64,000 nucleotides of DNA from Bacillus subtilis (GCF_008764245.1 NZ_VTQV01000001.1:112995-176994); one strand, 5' to 3'; shown: positions 47,797-57,905, counted from the first letter of the stretch. The notes: a model not told the origin generated them from the letters alone. Made by a program: numbers and translations.

Positions 47797-48840
47797 ATGG
47801 CAAATAGAGATTCTTATTTTGATAATGCAAGATTTATTTTGATTTTTTTAGTCGTCTTTGGCCATTTGATTCAATCTTATATCGATGCAAATACATTCGT
47901 TGCTACACTTTATAAATTCATCTACTCCTTTCACATGCCGGCCTTTATCCTGATCTCGGGTTATTTTGCAAAAGGAATTTATCAAAAAGGCTATATAAAG
48001 AAAATAACAAAAAAACTCATTATACCTTATTTGATTTTCCAAGCGATTTACTCTATTTTTTATTATTTTCAATTTGGAAAATCTTCATTAGAGTTAGATC
48101 TACTAAACCCACATTGGTCACTTTGGTTCCTACTAAGCTTATTCTGCTGGCATTTGATGCTATTAGCTTTCAATAAGATGAAACCAGCATATTCAATCGG
48201 AATTGCGCTTACTATAGGCTTGGCTGTCGGCTATATTGATTGGATTTCAAGTTTTTTAAGCTTATCAAGAACTTTTGTGTTTTTCCCATTCTTTCTTGTA
48301 GGCTATTATTTAAAGAAGGAACATTTTCAAAAGCTCACTTCTACTCAGGCAAGATTAATGACTGCTATTCCAATTATGGCGGTTATCATTTTACTCGTTA
48401 TTTTCCCTGACATGAATGAAAAGTGGCTGCTCGGTTCCAAACCTTATAGTCAGCTGCAAAACATCACCATTCTCGGTATTTTTACGAGAACAGGGATTTA
48501 TGCCTTGAATTTTATTATGGCGAGTTGCTTTTTCGCATTTGTGCCTCGTAAAAGATTGTTTTTTACAAAATGGGGCCGCAATACACTCTATGTTTACTTG
48601 TTACACGGATTCATCGTTCGCACATTTAGAGGAAGCAATGTTGAAAATTATTTGGAGCCGATGCAAAGCTTACTCATATTGGTAATCGTTTCCTTTATAT
48701 TAACGCTTATTCTCTCAAGTAAGTTAGTAACGGCCATTGTTCAACCTTTTATTGAATTAAAATGGTCAAGATGGAAACAACTACTCCAAAATCTAAAGGA
48801 ACCTAAAAGCAATGCATATAAAAACACAACAACTGACTAA
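47797..48840 (+). CDS. ykrP: Acyltransferase family membrane protein (YkrP-like)
   Basis: The 347-residue protein has about ten membrane helices and the acyltransferase 3 pattern: FDNARFILIFLVVFGHL with the catalytic His at helix 1, then HMPAFILISGYFAKG. It probably transfers an acyl group, often acetyl, to a cell-surface sugar. ATG 47797 is preferred over that at 47776, since the conserved N-terminus begins there. TATAAT at 47749-47754 may be its -10. The position next to ktrD matches B. subtilis ykrP. Confidence 0.85.
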   Translation: MANRDSYFDNARFILIFLVVFGHLIQSYIDANTFVATLYKFIYSFHMPAFILISGYFAKGIYQKGYIKKITKKLIIPYLIFQAIYSIFYYFQFGKSSLELDLLNPHWSLWFLLSLFCWHLMLLAFNKMKPAYSIGIALTIGLAVGYIDWISSFLSLSRTFVFFPFFLVGYYLKKEHFQKLTSTQARLMTAIPIMAVIILLVIFPDMNEKWLLGSKPYSQLQNITILGIFTRTGIYALNFIMASCFFAFVPRKRLFFTKWGRNTLYVYLLHGFIVRTFRGSNVENYLEPMQSLLILVIVSFILTLILSSKLVTAIVQPFIELKWSRWKQLLQNLKEPKSNAYKNTTTD

Positions 48841-48858
48841 ATTCAGTTGTTGTGTTTT
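48821..48858. terminator. Bidirectional terminator between the acyltransferase and ddh genes
   Basis: AAAACACAACAACTGA and TCAGTTGTTGTGTTTT form a perfect 16-bp stem with loop CTAAAT. Confidence 0.93.
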
Positions 48859-48867
48859 TGTTATGCC

Positions 48868-49854
48868 TTATAATAATTCTTTTCGTAGAGTTTCTGGCGA
48901 TTTGGCGGATAGAAGTCCAATCGGAACATCTAATACCGTTTTAGCGCCGCTATCTCCCGTTTGGTTCATTTTGTATGCTGCACGTGCATAGGCGACCAAT
49001 ACGCTAGCTGTGTATTCAGGGTTACTATCTAGTTTCAAAGAGAATTCCATGATTTGTGTATGGGCATCTCCTGTTTTTCCACTTCTAATCACAAAACCAC
49101 CATGAGGCATCTTTGAATGATTAGCGTGAAATTCTTCTTCTGAAATAAAATGAACCTTTGTATGATAGTCGACAAAATAATGAGGCATGGTTTTAATAGC
49201 TTTCTCAATCTCCGCAGTATCAGCATCCTCTTTTGGTACTACATAACATTCGCGCAAATGCTTTTCACTTGTGGCTAATTCTGGATGTTCGCCATTTCTA
49301 ACTCGATTCACTGCTTCCTCAATAGGTATAGTATATTGAACCGCAAATTTTACTCCTTCTACACGGCGGACAGCATCAGAATGACCTTGGCTTAAACCTT
49401 TTCCCCAGAATGTATATGTATCCCCAACTGGTAAAATGGCTTCCCCTAACAATCTGTTCATAGAAAACATGCCGGGGTCCCAACCAACGGAAATAATGCT
49501 CACTTTTTCCGACTTTTTCGCTACCTCATCCATCTTTGCAAAGTACTCAGGGATTTTTGCGTGCGTATCAAAACTGTCAATCGTATTAAATAAAGCAGAT
49601 AACTGAGGACCTTGTTCAGGCAGATCCGTTGCAGAACCACCACATAAGATCATAACATCAATTTTGTCTTGATATTGCTCTACATTTGTCACAGATTCTA
49701 CTTTCACATTTGCTCCAAGGGGTTTAACACTTGAAGGATCCCGTCTTGAAAAAACAGCAACAAGTTCTAAATCATCATTTACCTGAATGGATGATTCGAC
49801 CCCTTTTCCCAAATTACCATAACCTACAATTCCAATTTTAATTTTATTTTCCAT
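48868..49854 (-). CDS. ddh: meso-Diaminopimelate dehydrogenase
   Basis: This NADP-dependent enzyme makes meso-DAP from tetrahydrodipicolinate in one step, for peptidoglycan and lysine. The 328-residue protein has an N-terminal Rossmann site (IGIVGYGNLGKGVE) with SRRD for NADP, the SVGWDPGMFSMNR and FWGKGLSQGHSDAVRRVEG motifs of DAP dehydrogenases, and the family length. GGGAGG precedes the ATG at 49854. It follows ktrD by 32 bases in the same direction, so the two may be cotranscribed. B. subtilis lacks this gene and uses the acetylase route. Confidence 0.94.
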   Translation of the reverse strand: MENKIKIGIVGYGNLGKGVESSIQVNDDLELVAVFSRRDPSSVKPLGANVKVESVTNVEQYQDKIDVMILCGGSATDLPEQGPQLSALFNTIDSFDTHAKIPEYFAKMDEVAKKSEKVSIISVGWDPGMFSMNRLLGEAILPVGDTYTFWGKGLSQGHSDAVRRVEGVKFAVQYTIPIEEAVNRVRNGEHPELATSEKHLRECYVVPKEDADTAEIEKAIKTMPHYFVDYHTKVHFISEEEFHANHSKMPHGGFVIRSGKTGDAHTQIMEFSLKLDSNPEYTASVLVAYARAAYKMNQTGDSGAKTVLDVPIGLLSAKSPETLRKELL

Positions 49855-49886
49855 AAAACCATAACCTCCCTTAGAATTTCAAAAAA

Positions 49887-51242
49887 CTAGCCAATAATAA
49901 CCCGCTCTTTTGGGTAATGAAAATCTGGTTCTTTTTCGTTATTGGACATGGTTAACAAAAAAGATAGAATTCCAATCCTACCAATAAACATAAGCAGAAT
50001 CAGTAATGATTTACCTAAAACCGATAAATCAGCTGTGATTCCCATAGAAGCACCACAAGTACCAAACGCAGAAGCGACCTCAAAAATAATCGCAGTTAAA
50101 CTTGCATCTTCTGTCAGCGATAAAATAAAAACAGATAATCCTGCCAAAATAACAGCTAACATTAATACAACTAAAGATTTTATCACATCTTCATGATGAA
50201 TTTCTCGATTAAAGACTTTTATATCGGACCTTCCTCTTGCAAAGTGAAACAAAAACAATATATTTAAAGCAATTGTCGTTGTTCGTATCCCTCCTCCAAC
50301 TGAACTAGGCGAAGCACCAATAAACATGAGACTGGACAAAAATAGGGCTGTCGAAGGTGTTAGTTGGTTGACATCCAATGTTAAAAGACCTGCACTCCTC
50401 ATGGAAGTTGATTGGAATAAAGAATAAAAGAAAGCTTCATGCCAAGACTTCCCGACAAAAAAATGACTAAATTCGATTAACAGGATCACGATTGTGCCAA
50501 TACCCAATAACAAGAAATAGGTAGTTGTTGTAATTTTAGTAAATAAAGTAAAACGGAAGCGAATGTTCTCTTCCTTATGCATAAGGAAATTCTTCACTTC
50601 GATCCATACAGGGAACCCAATCGCACCTAATATAATTAAAATCATCGTCACAAATTGAACAAAATAATCATTGGCAAAAGGAAGCAAAGAATTTCCTGTA
50701 ATATCAAAACCAGCATTTGTTGTCGCACTTATCGAAGCAAATAAACCATGCAAGTATGCATCTTGCCAGGAGGGATATACTCTTAGAAAATATGTCCCCA
50801 GTATAAGCGCACCAAGAAGTTCGATCATCAAGATGATGTACACAATTTGTTTTAATAAAGCAACTAGTCCAGATAGATTTAATTGGTTCTGGTCTGTTCT
50901 AATTAATTGCCTTTGTTTTAACCCTACTTTTTTTCCAATTAACAACCAGAAAAAGGTACTGATGGACATAATACCAATCCCACCAATTTGTAGAACGATC
51001 ATTAAAAGAAAAATTCCCGGGGTTGTAAAAGTATCAACAATACTAACTGTTGTTAAACCGGTAACACTGACTGCACTTGCAGCTGTAAAGATGGCATCCA
51101 TAAAGGACCAATCCGCTCCAGGCTTACGGGCAAATGGCAAACTTAACGCAATAGCTGATAAAGCTACTGTTATAAAATAATACGTAACCAACATTCGAAA
51201 CGGAGTAATTTTCGTTATTTTTTGTTTTTTTAATTGTTTCAT
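49887..51242 (-). CDS. ktrD: Ktr potassium channel membrane subunit KtrD
   Basis: KtrD is the K+ translocating subunit that works with KtrC, encoded at 27635-28294. The 451-residue protein has the four membrane-pore-membrane repeats of the Trk/Ktr/HKT family. The first selectivity segment is SAVSVTGLTTV and the second SATTNAGFD; later repeats contain SMRSAG and GTCGASMG. GGAGG lies ten bases before ATG 51242; an earlier start at 51272 would overlap it. Position beside ykrP supports KtrD over KtrB. Confidence 0.93.
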   Translation of the reverse strand: MKQLKKQKITKITPFRMLVTYYFITVALSAIALSLPFARKPGADWSFMDAIFTAASAVSVTGLTTVSIVDTFTTPGIFLLMIVLQIGGIGIMSISTFFWLLIGKKVGLKQRQLIRTDQNQLNLSGLVALLKQIVYIILMIELLGALILGTYFLRVYPSWQDAYLHGLFASISATTNAGFDITGNSLLPFANDYFVQFVTMILIILGAIGFPVWIEVKNFLMHKEENIRFRFTLFTKITTTTYFLLLGIGTIVILLIEFSHFFVGKSWHEAFFYSLFQSTSMRSAGLLTLDVNQLTPSTALFLSSLMFIGASPSSVGGGIRTTTIALNILFLFHFARGRSDIKVFNREIHHEDVIKSLVVLMLAVILAGLSVFILSLTEDASLTAIIFEVASAFGTCGASMGITADLSVLGKSLLILLMFIGRIGILSFLLTMSNNEKEPDFHYPKERVIIG

Positions 51243-51326
51243 TCCATAAGATCCTCCAAACAAGCAAAGCATTCCTCTATCATAAAAGAAAAAATTATTC
51301 GTGAAAAGATGTTATTTTCTAATGCG

Positions 51327-51354
51327 TGTTCAAAAAAATCGGACTTTTTGAACA
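51327..51354. repeat. Hairpin with dispersed arm sequence
   Basis: TGTTCAAAAA and TTTTTGAACA form a perfect ten-bp stem with an eight-base loop. The right arm with flanks (51343-51357, reverse complement GGATGTTCAAAAAGT) is identical to 3166-3180. Confidence 0.65.
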
Positions 51355-51413
51355 TCCCCTTCAAGTATCTTCCTAATCATACATATATAACAAATTCAAT
51401 TGCAAATTTCCAT

Positions 51414-51442
51414 GAATCCTTTTAATACTTCTAACCATACTA
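51414..51442 (+). promoter_or_regulatory. Sigma-G-like forespore promoter of the SASP gene
   Basis: GAATC (51414-51418) and CATACTA (51436-51442) are 17 bases apart, close to the sigma-G consensus (GHATR, 18 bases, CATWHTA). It fits the spore-specific product. Confidence 0.75.
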
Positions 51443-51472
51443 AAGATAAGTCAGTGTAAAGGAGGAGTCATA

Positions 51473-51667
51473 GTGGCTAATCAAAGTAATAAGTTATTAG
51501 TTCCTGGAATTGAACAATACATGGATCAAATTAAATATGAAATTGCTCAAGAATTCGGTGTTTCCCTTGGCTCGGATACTGTTTCAAGAGCAAATGGCTC
51601 AGTTGGTGGAGAAATCACCAAGAGATTAGTAAAACAAGCTCAAGCACAATTAAATGGCAAAAAGTAA
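51473..51667 (+). CDS. sspD: Alpha/beta-type small acid-soluble spore protein
   Basis: SASPs of this type coat spore DNA and protect it from UV and chemicals; on germination the protease GPR cleaves them. The 64-residue protein has the GPR cleavage region [10 protein letters not shown] and the C-terminal DNA-binding motif [11 protein letters not shown]. The start is GTG at 51473 behind AAAGGAGGAG. A sigma-G-like promoter and a strong terminator make it a single-gene unit. The sspD symbol is tentative, based on its position near ktrD. Confidence 0.93.
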   Translation: MANQSNKLLVPGIEQYMDQIKYEIAQEFGVSLGSDTVSRANGSVGGEITKRLVKQAQAQLNGKK

Positions 51668-51694
51668 AAAGGCAAATGTGAAGTCTTTAAAATG

Positions 51695-51738
51695 AAGCAA
51701 GTGAAGAAAATCAGTCGTTTTTCTTCACTTGCTTTTTA
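51695..51738 (+). terminator. Terminator of the SASP gene
   Basis: AAGCAAGTGAAGAAAA and TTTTTCTTCACTTGCTT form a stem of 16 bp with a seven-base loop and a T-run. It can also serve the convergent RND gene. Confidence 0.93.
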
Positions 51739-51773
51739 ATCTTTCATTAGCTACGCTTGCGCAAAAGTTGCCA

Positions 51774-54700
51774 TTACTTTTCTGCAACTTTTTTATTCAT
51801 CTTTCTTGTTCCAGGATCAAACAGGCTATAGACAACAGGGATCACAAATAAGGTTAACAAGGTACTGCTTAAGAGACCACCAATAACCGTAACTCCCATA
51901 GGTCGATTCATTTCCGCTCCTTCTCCAATACCAAGCGCGATGGGGACAAGCCCAAGAATCGTTGTTAAAGCTGTCATGAAAATTGGTCTAGCCCTATCTT
52001 TTACAGATTCCACTATTGCTTCTAAACCTGACATTCCTTGTTCCTTCTTTTGGTTAATGTAATCGACAATCACGATCGCATTATTTACAACAATTCCGGC
52101 CAGAATGATCACGCCGATAAAAGCTGGTATACTCATGGGCAAGCGGGTAATAAGCAAGGAAATGGCAATCCCCACCACCATTAGGGGAACAGTAAACATA
52201 ATAACAAAAGGATATTTAAATGATTCAAACTGAGCGGCCATTACAAAATAAATTAAGATGATCGCTAAAATCAAAGCCATGATCATATCTGCTTTTGAAT
52301 CCTGCAAAAGCTCTTGCTCTCCACTGTAACTAATTTGCGTTTCATTTGAAATGTTTAAATTGGAAATCGACTTGTTTACTTCTTTTGTCACTGCTCCTAA
52401 GTTTGTTTCTGCGCTATATTTCAGTGTGAACTGCACGGCATCTTGTTGGTTCATTCTTTGAATTTCAACAGGACCTTCACCTTTGTCTATCCTTGCCAAG
52501 TCTTCGAGTTTTACAAAGGATCCATCTGGCTTTCTAATTTGTAATTTTTTTAACTCATCGAGATCCCTAGTGACACTTTCGTCGAGAGAAACAAAGACTT
52601 CATATACATCTGAGTTCTCAGATATAATTTGTGAGGCTTGAACACCTCTCGTCATATCATGAATGATCGTGGCAATTTGAGCTGGTGCAAGTCCAAGATC
52701 AAAGGCTTTATTTTGGTCGATCTGAATTTGGATTTCTTCCACACTCTCTGCTGTGCTTAACGCCAATTCCGTCACATTGTCTAATTTCTTTAATGCATCG
52801 TGAATTTTTTCAGTATTTTTTTCCAGTCTTTCCTTATTTGTATCATACACATTAAATGTCAATGTCTGCGGTGCTAATCCAGACGCAGCTTCCACATTAA
52901 ATTGAAGGGTGGCAGCAGGATTGATTTGCTGAACTTCCTTTTCTATCTTCGGTTTTATATTATCTACAAATTCAAATAATGATTGGGCTCGTTCTTCAAG
53001 TGGTTTTAATTTTACATACATTTCTGCTGTATTCGCTTTTCCTCCATCTTGAAAAGATGACTCCTGGGTCGCACCAATTAAACTGACATATACTTCTACA
53101 TCTTCTTCCCTCTTCAACTCATCTTCCACTTTACTCACGATTTCTTCTGTTTTCTTTAAAGCCGCTCCATTCTCCAGCTGGATATTGATACGAAAGAAAC
53201 CTTCATCTGTAGGAGGTAAAAACTGTGTACCTAAAGTACTAATACCAACAATTCCACCCATGAAGAGAAAGAATGCGATCAGTAATACGACGATTCGATG
53301 TTTTAATGCCCAACGGATAGAACGATCCAACATATTTAGTGACTTGGAGCGTCTCCTCTTTGCTTCATAATCCCCTTTCGGAGTTTTTAACCATCTACTC
53401 GCAAGCATCGGGATCACGGTTAAAGCAACAAATAGTGAGGCAATTAAGCTGAATGATATTGTAAAAGCAAATTCTTTAAATAGCTCCCCAAGAATTCCGC
53501 TTATAAATACAACGGGTAGAAATACTGCTATTGTTGTTAAAGTGGAGGCTGTAATCGCACCAGCTACTTCTTTCGCACCGTCGCGGGCTGCTTGTTTCGG
53601 ATCTTTTCCCATTGATAAGTGGCGATAGATATTTTCAATTACGACGATCGCATTATCCACTAACATTCCTACACCTAAAGCAAGTCCACCTAATGTCATA
53701 ATATTGAAGGCAAAATCGGCAAAATACATGAATACAAAAGTGACGATCACAGAATAAGGGATGGCCAGACCAACAATAATAGGACTTTTTACATTACGTA
53801 AAAACAAAAATAAAACGATCATGGCCAACAATCCACCAATAATAAGAGAAGAAGCAATATTGCTAATCGCCATTTTGATGTAATCGCCTTGATCAAATAG
53901 TACATCTGATTGGATCTGCTTGAATTGTTCTCTTTGTAATTGCTCGTTTAATTTTTGTTGAAATGCCTTCGATACACTGGCTGTATTCGCATCACTTTCT
54001 TGTAAAACACTTAATAGTACTGATGGTTGTTGATTGGCTCTCGTAATACTTGTAGACCTTTGTGGCTGCTTTTTCACTTCAGCAAGATCTTTTATAAGAA
54101 TCTTATCGCCCGTTCGTGGATTCTGTGTAACGGGGATATCAGCAATTTCCTCCGCCGAATGCAACATACTTAAGACTCTAGTTGTTAATTCTTGTCCTTC
54201 CGTAAGGACCGTATCACCTGGCATGGAAATTTGATTTGCTTGAATAGCTTGTACAATATCAGATTGAGCTAAGCGATATTTTTTTAATTTATTTTGGTCC
54301 AAAATGACCCGTACTTCATCAACCATAGACCCTGATACGTTGACATTTGCGACCCCTTCAACTTTTTTCAACTCATCAACCAAATCATCGGTTAACGTTT
54401 GAATCCTATCATTTTGTTCCGTCTTCAATGATAATTGAATAACAGGAAATTGCGTTGGATCAAATTTCATGAATTTAGGTCTATCTGCATCTGCAGGTAC
54501 TGGAGTCATATCGATCCTTTGCAATACATCATTTTGAATGTCATCCATAGAAGTAGACCAAGAAAATTCAAGTAACACAAGACTTGATCCTTCTTCTGAG
54601 AAGGACCTGACATTTTTAATCCCTGGTAAGGTTGATAAATTCGCTTCAAGGGGTTTTGTTACTTTTTCAACCACTTCATCCGGACTCGCTCCTTGATAAG

Positions 54701-54848
54701 AAGTAACAACGACCGCGATGGGGGGATTGATGTCAGGTATTAAGGTTAATGGAATCTTCAATAGAGAAACAATTCCAAGGATGATGACAAGTAACATTGT
54801 TACAATGGTAAAAACGGGCCTTCTAATTGAAAATTGGCTTAAATTCAC
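51774..54848 (-). CDS. swrC: RND-family exporter (SwrC-like)
   Basis: The 1024-residue protein is a full-length RND transporter with 12 helices and two large extracytoplasmic loops (residues about 35-330 and 545-840). The helix-4 proton-relay motif GMLVDNAIVVIENI with its Asp is present. Gram-positive members such as B. subtilis SwrC (YerP) export surfactin and other amphiphiles and need no outer-membrane partner. GTG 54848 is chosen, behind AAGGGG at eight bases. It is a single gene without adaptor; the symbol is by family likeness only. Confidence 0.85.
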   Translation of the reverse strand: MNLSQFSIRRPVFTIVTMLLVIILGIVSLLKIPLTLIPDINPPIAVVVTSYQGASPDEVVEKVTKPLEANLSTLPGIKNVRSFSEEGSSLVLLEFSWSTSMDDIQNDVLQRIDMTPVPADADRPKFMKFDPTQFPVIQLSLKTEQNDRIQTLTDDLVDELKKVEGVANVNVSGSMVDEVRVILDQNKLKKYRLAQSDIVQAIQANQISMPGDTVLTEGQELTTRVLSMLHSAEEIADIPVTQNPRTGDKILIKDLAEVKKQPQRSTSITRANQQPSVLLSVLQESDANTASVSKAFQQKLNEQLQREQFKQIQSDVLFDQGDYIKMAISNIASSLIIGGLLAMIVLFLFLRNVKSPIIVGLAIPYSVIVTFVFMYFADFAFNIMTLGGLALGVGMLVDNAIVVIENIYRHLSMGKDPKQAARDGAKEVAGAITASTLTTIAVFLPVVFISGILGELFKEFAFTISFSLIASLFVALTVIPMLASRWLKTPKGDYEAKRRRSKSLNMLDRSIRWALKHRIVVLLIAFFLFMGGIVGISTLGTQFLPPTDEGFFRINIQLENGAALKKTEEIVSKVEDELKREEDVEVYVSLIGATQESSFQDGGKANTAEMYVKLKPLEERAQSLFEFVDNIKPKIEKEVQQINPAATLQFNVEAASGLAPQTLTFNVYDTNKERLEKNTEKIHDALKKLDNVTELALSTAESVEEIQIQIDQNKAFDLGLAPAQIATIIHDMTRGVQASQIISENSDVYEVFVSLDESVTRDLDELKKLQIRKPDGSFVKLEDLARIDKGEGPVEIQRMNQQDAVQFTLKYSAETNLGAVTKEVNKSISNLNISNETQISYSGEQELLQDSKADMIMALILAIILIYFVMAAQFESFKYPFVIMFTVPLMVVGIAISLLITRLPMSIPAFIGVIILAGIVVNNAIVIVDYINQKKEQGMSGLEAIVESVKDRARPIFMTALTTILGLVPIALGIGEGAEMNRPMGVTVIGGLLSSTLLTLFVIPVVYSLFDPGTRKMNKKVAEK

Positions 54849-54951
54849 TACAAAACCCCTTTCATTCTTTGTCAATGCCTACATTATAGCAATATTCTTT
54901 CTCAATTGAACAATAATTTGAAGTATGCTATTCACTTGGTATTCCCTTTTC

Positions 54952-54996
54952 AAAAAATCCCCATTCATCGCCTTTTAAGGCTTGAACAGGGATTTT
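54952..54996 (-). terminator. Terminator of prfC
   Basis: On the minus strand AAAATCCC pairs with GGGGATTTTTT, with an inner GCCTTaaAAGGC stem. It lies about ten bases past the prfC stop. Confidence 0.8.
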
Positions 54997-55006
54997 GGTT
55001 TACTGT

Positions 55007-56590
55007 TTATTCATGGTCATCCATAGGATTACTTAATGTTACATCTGGATTCTTATCTTGGAACCATCGAAGCGCGAATTCATTTTCAAACAAAAATAAT
55101 GGATTGTCATAACGATCCTTCACTAACATACTCCTACTACTTGATAAGGATTCGTCAATTTTATCATTTTCAATCCATCTAGCAATTTTCGACCCCATCG
55201 ATTCCATAATCACATCAGAATTATATTCATTCTTCATCCGATGTTCAAATACTTCAAACTGTAACTGACCGACCGCTCCAAGGATGTAATCTTCCGTCCG
55301 GAATGTCCGGTACAATTGAATAGCTCCCTCTTGTACCAGTTGCTGAATTCCTTTATGGTAACTTTTCTGCTTCATGACATTTTTTGGTGTTACCCGAACA
55401 AAAAGTTCTGGTGTAAATTGAGGTAGTTTCTCATATTGGATCTTTTGCTTCCCTGCAAAAAGAGTGTCCCCAATTTGATAAGTACCTGTATCATACAAGC
55501 CAATAATATCACCACTTACAGCCGTATTCACTGTACTGCGATCATCTGCTAAAAATTGTGTTGACTGCGATAACTTAATCGGTTTATCCGTCCTCGCTAA
55601 GGTCACATTCATTCCTCGTTCAAATTGCCCCGAGCAAATTCGCAAAAAAGCAATACGGTCGCGATGAGCCGGATTCATATTGGCTTGGATTTTGAAAATA
55701 AACCCAGAAAACTGTTCTGCTGCTGGGTCAACAGGTCCGTCTATACTTTGACGTGGCTGAGGGGCAGGCGCAAAATCTAGATAGCTTTCGAGGAAAGTCT
55801 GAACGCCAAAATTCGTTAAGGCACTTCCAAAAAATACAGGGGTTAACTTACCTGTTTGAATTTTTTCCTCTGAAAATTCATTCCCTGCTTCATCTAAAAG
55901 AAGGACTTCTTCTAAAACTTGTTGGTATAAAGAGGTCTCTTTAATTGGATGATCACCGCTGATATCGCCTGTTTCGTCTAATTTAAGAAATCGCTCTTGA
56001 TCTTCCACACGAAATTGTTCTACCCGTTTATGATAACGATCATAAATTCCGTAAAATTCTTTGCCCATTCCAATTGGCCAATTCATAGGGTAGGATTCAA
56101 TCCCTAAAACCTCTTCCAATTCTGCCAATAATTCTAAAGGTGTCCGTCCTTGCCGATCCAACTTATTAATAAAAGTAAAAATGGGGATTCCACGCATCCG
56201 ACAAACTTTAAATAGCTTTAAGGTTTGTTCCTCAATTCCCTTCGCAGAGTCAATAATCATAACGGCGCTGTCCACAGCCATTAATGTACGATACGTGTCT
56301 TCACTAAAATCTTGGTGTCCTGGTGTATCAAGGATATTAATCCGGACATTATTATAGTCAAACTGCATAACAGAAGAGGTAACGGAAATCCCCCGTTGTT
56401 TCTCAATCGCCATCCAGTCTGATGTCGCGTATTTTCCTGTTTTCTTCCCCTTTACAGTTCCAGCGTCACGGATCGCTCCACCAAAATACAAAAGCTTTTC
56501 TGTCATCGTCGTTTTCCCGGCATCTGGGTGGGAAATGATGGCAAAAGTTCTTCTTGATTCTATTTCTTCCTTTAAAGAATATTTATTCAT
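55007..56590 (-). CDS. prfC: Peptide chain release factor 3
   Basis: RF3 is a GTPase that removes RF1 or RF2 from the ribosome after peptide release. The 527-residue protein has G1 [10 protein letters not shown]3 DTPGHQDF and G4 NKLDRQ in the first 150 residues, then domains II and III with the RF3-specific [16 protein letters not shown] 56590 is chosen because GGAAGG lies at good spacing and the conserved start [13 protein letters not shown] follows; the frame is open to 56659. RF3 is patchy in bacilli and absent, as I recall, from B. subtilis. Confidence 0.95.
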   Translation of the reverse strand: MNKYSLKEEIESRRTFAIISHPDAGKTTMTEKLLYFGGAIRDAGTVKGKKTGKYATSDWMAIEKQRGISVTSSVMQFDYNNVRINILDTPGHQDFSEDTYRTLMAVDSAVMIIDSAKGIEEQTLKLFKVCRMRGIPIFTFINKLDRQGRTPLELLAELEEVLGIESYPMNWPIGMGKEFYGIYDRYHKRVEQFRVEDQERFLKLDETGDISGDHPIKETSLYQQVLEEVLLLDEAGNEFSEEKIQTGKLTPVFFGSALTNFGVQTFLESYLDFAPAPQPRQSIDGPVDPAAEQFSGFIFKIQANMNPAHRDRIAFLRICSGQFERGMNVTLARTDKPIKLSQSTQFLADDRSTVNTAVSGDIIGLYDTGTYQIGDTLFAGKQKIQYEKLPQFTPELFVRVTPKNVMKQKSYHKGIQQLVQEGAIQLYRTFRTEDYILGAVGQLQFEVFEHRMKNEYNSDVIMESMGSKIARWIENDKIDESLSSSRSMLVKDRYDNPLFLFENEFALRWFQDKNPDVTLSNPMDDHE

Positions 56591-56650
56591 TATGATTTTC
56601 CTTCCAAAATTCAGTCTTGTATTATCATATTCCCTCAAGTCAAGAATTTC

Positions 56651-56705
56651 AAGAACCAAATGCGCAAGCGCCTGTTCAGTGACGTATAAACTTGGATAAT
56701 AGAGT
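56651..56705. repeat. Dispersed repeat A, copy upstream of prfC
   Basis: TGCGCAAGCGCCTGTTCAGTGACGT shares its core with the element heads at 27386 and 35437. It lies between prfC and the terminator of the M42 peptidase gene. Confidence 0.6.
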
Positions 56706-56716
56706 TGAACGGAAAC

Positions 56717-56763
56717 AAAAAAAGCCGTCCAAATGGCAGTGAACCTACCTTTTGGACGGTTTT
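56717..56763 (-). terminator. Terminator of the M42 peptidase gene
   Basis: On the minus strand CCGTCCAAA pairs with TTTGGACGG, followed by a run of seven T. Confidence 0.9.
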
Positions 56764-56771
56764 ATTTCCCT

Positions 56772-57830
56772 TCACGCGATTGTTGTTATTGAGGACAACA
56801 CATAAGCGTAGAGCAACTTTTCCGTATTAATCAAAGAGGTCTCATGCGTCCGTTCAAAAGCATGCGAAGCTTCAATACCAGGACCAACTAAACCATGCAC
56901 AATATCATATCCTGAGCGAATTGCCGCCGAGGCATCTGATCCATAATAAGGATAAATATCTACTTTGTAATCAATATTGTTTTCACGGGCCAACTGGATT
57001 AGATGCTTTCTTAATCCGTAATGATAAGGACCACTTGAATCTTTTGCACAGATCGAAACGGTGTATTCATCTGAGGCCTGTCCTTCACCCAATGCTCCCA
57101 TATCAACAGCTAAATATTCAACCGTTTCCGGGGAAATACTTGCATTTCCTCCGTAACCAATTTCCTCATTATTCGAAATCAAAAAATGAGTTGTATAAGG
57201 AAGGGTTACTTCGTTTTCCTTAAGGTATCGAATCAATCGTAATAATATTGCAGTACTTGCTTTATCATCCAAATGGCGTGATTTAATATAACCACCTTCC
57301 GTCACTTGTACTCGCGGATCAAAGGAGACAAAATCTCCCACTTGAATCCCAAGCTTCCTTGTTTCATCAGCAGATTCGGTTCTTTCATCAATTCGAACTT
57401 CAATATTATCTTCATTCCTTTTCGCATCACCAGCATCTTTATATACATGCACGGAAGTCTGCTTCATTAAAATCGTACCTGAATAGGTTTTTCCAGTTTC
57501 TGTTTCAATTTGACAATATTCCCCTTCTACAGAATTCCAGTGAAAACCACCGATCATCGATAATTTTAGTCTTCCATTTGGTTTAATTTCCTTCACCATT
57601 GCCCCTAAAGTATCAACATGGGCCGTTAACATTCGATGCTGATCCGTTCTTCGACCAGGAAGAGTAACCAATAATCCACCTTTCCGATTACGTTTCATAT
57701 CTAATCCAAGACCTTGTAAATATTGTTCGCAAAAATCAATCACCTGTTTTGTATTTCCAGACGGACTAGGAATAGAAACAAGTTCTTTGATAAGCATAAA
57801 AGTTTCTTTACTATTTGGTTGAAAATTCAT
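56772..57830 (-). CDS. M42 family aminopeptidase
   Basis: The 352-residue metallopeptidase has the M42/M20-type di-metal ligands in order: TAHVDTLGA, RHLDDKAS, the catalytic Glu pair in NNEEIGYGG, AVDMGA, and SHAFERTH near the C-terminus. Related enzymes form large tetrahedral aminopeptidases that trim peptides in the cytosol. ATG 57830 is chosen, about nine bases behind AAAGGA; the ATG at 57848 overlaps that site. It is flanked by terminators and likely monocistronic. Confidence 0.92.
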   Translation of the reverse strand: MNFQPNSKETFMLIKELVSIPSPSGNTKQVIDFCEQYLQGLGLDMKRNRKGGLLVTLPGRRTDQHRMLTAHVDTLGAMVKEIKPNGRLKLSMIGGFHWNSVEGEYCQIETETGKTYSGTILMKQTSVHVYKDAGDAKRNEDNIEVRIDERTESADETRKLGIQVGDFVSFDPRVQVTEGGYIKSRHLDDKASTAILLRLIRYLKENEVTLPYTTHFLISNNEEIGYGGNASISPETVEYLAVDMGALGEGQASDEYTVSICAKDSSGPYHYGLRKHLIQLARENNIDYKVDIYPYYGSDASAAIRSGYDIVHGLVGPGIEASHAFERTHETSLINTEKLLYAYVLSSITTIA

Positions 57831-57905
57831 ATTCACAATTCCTTTCATAACAAAAATCTACCTCATTAAATAGTAGCACATCTATTACTTTTATAGTATT
57901 TCTAG

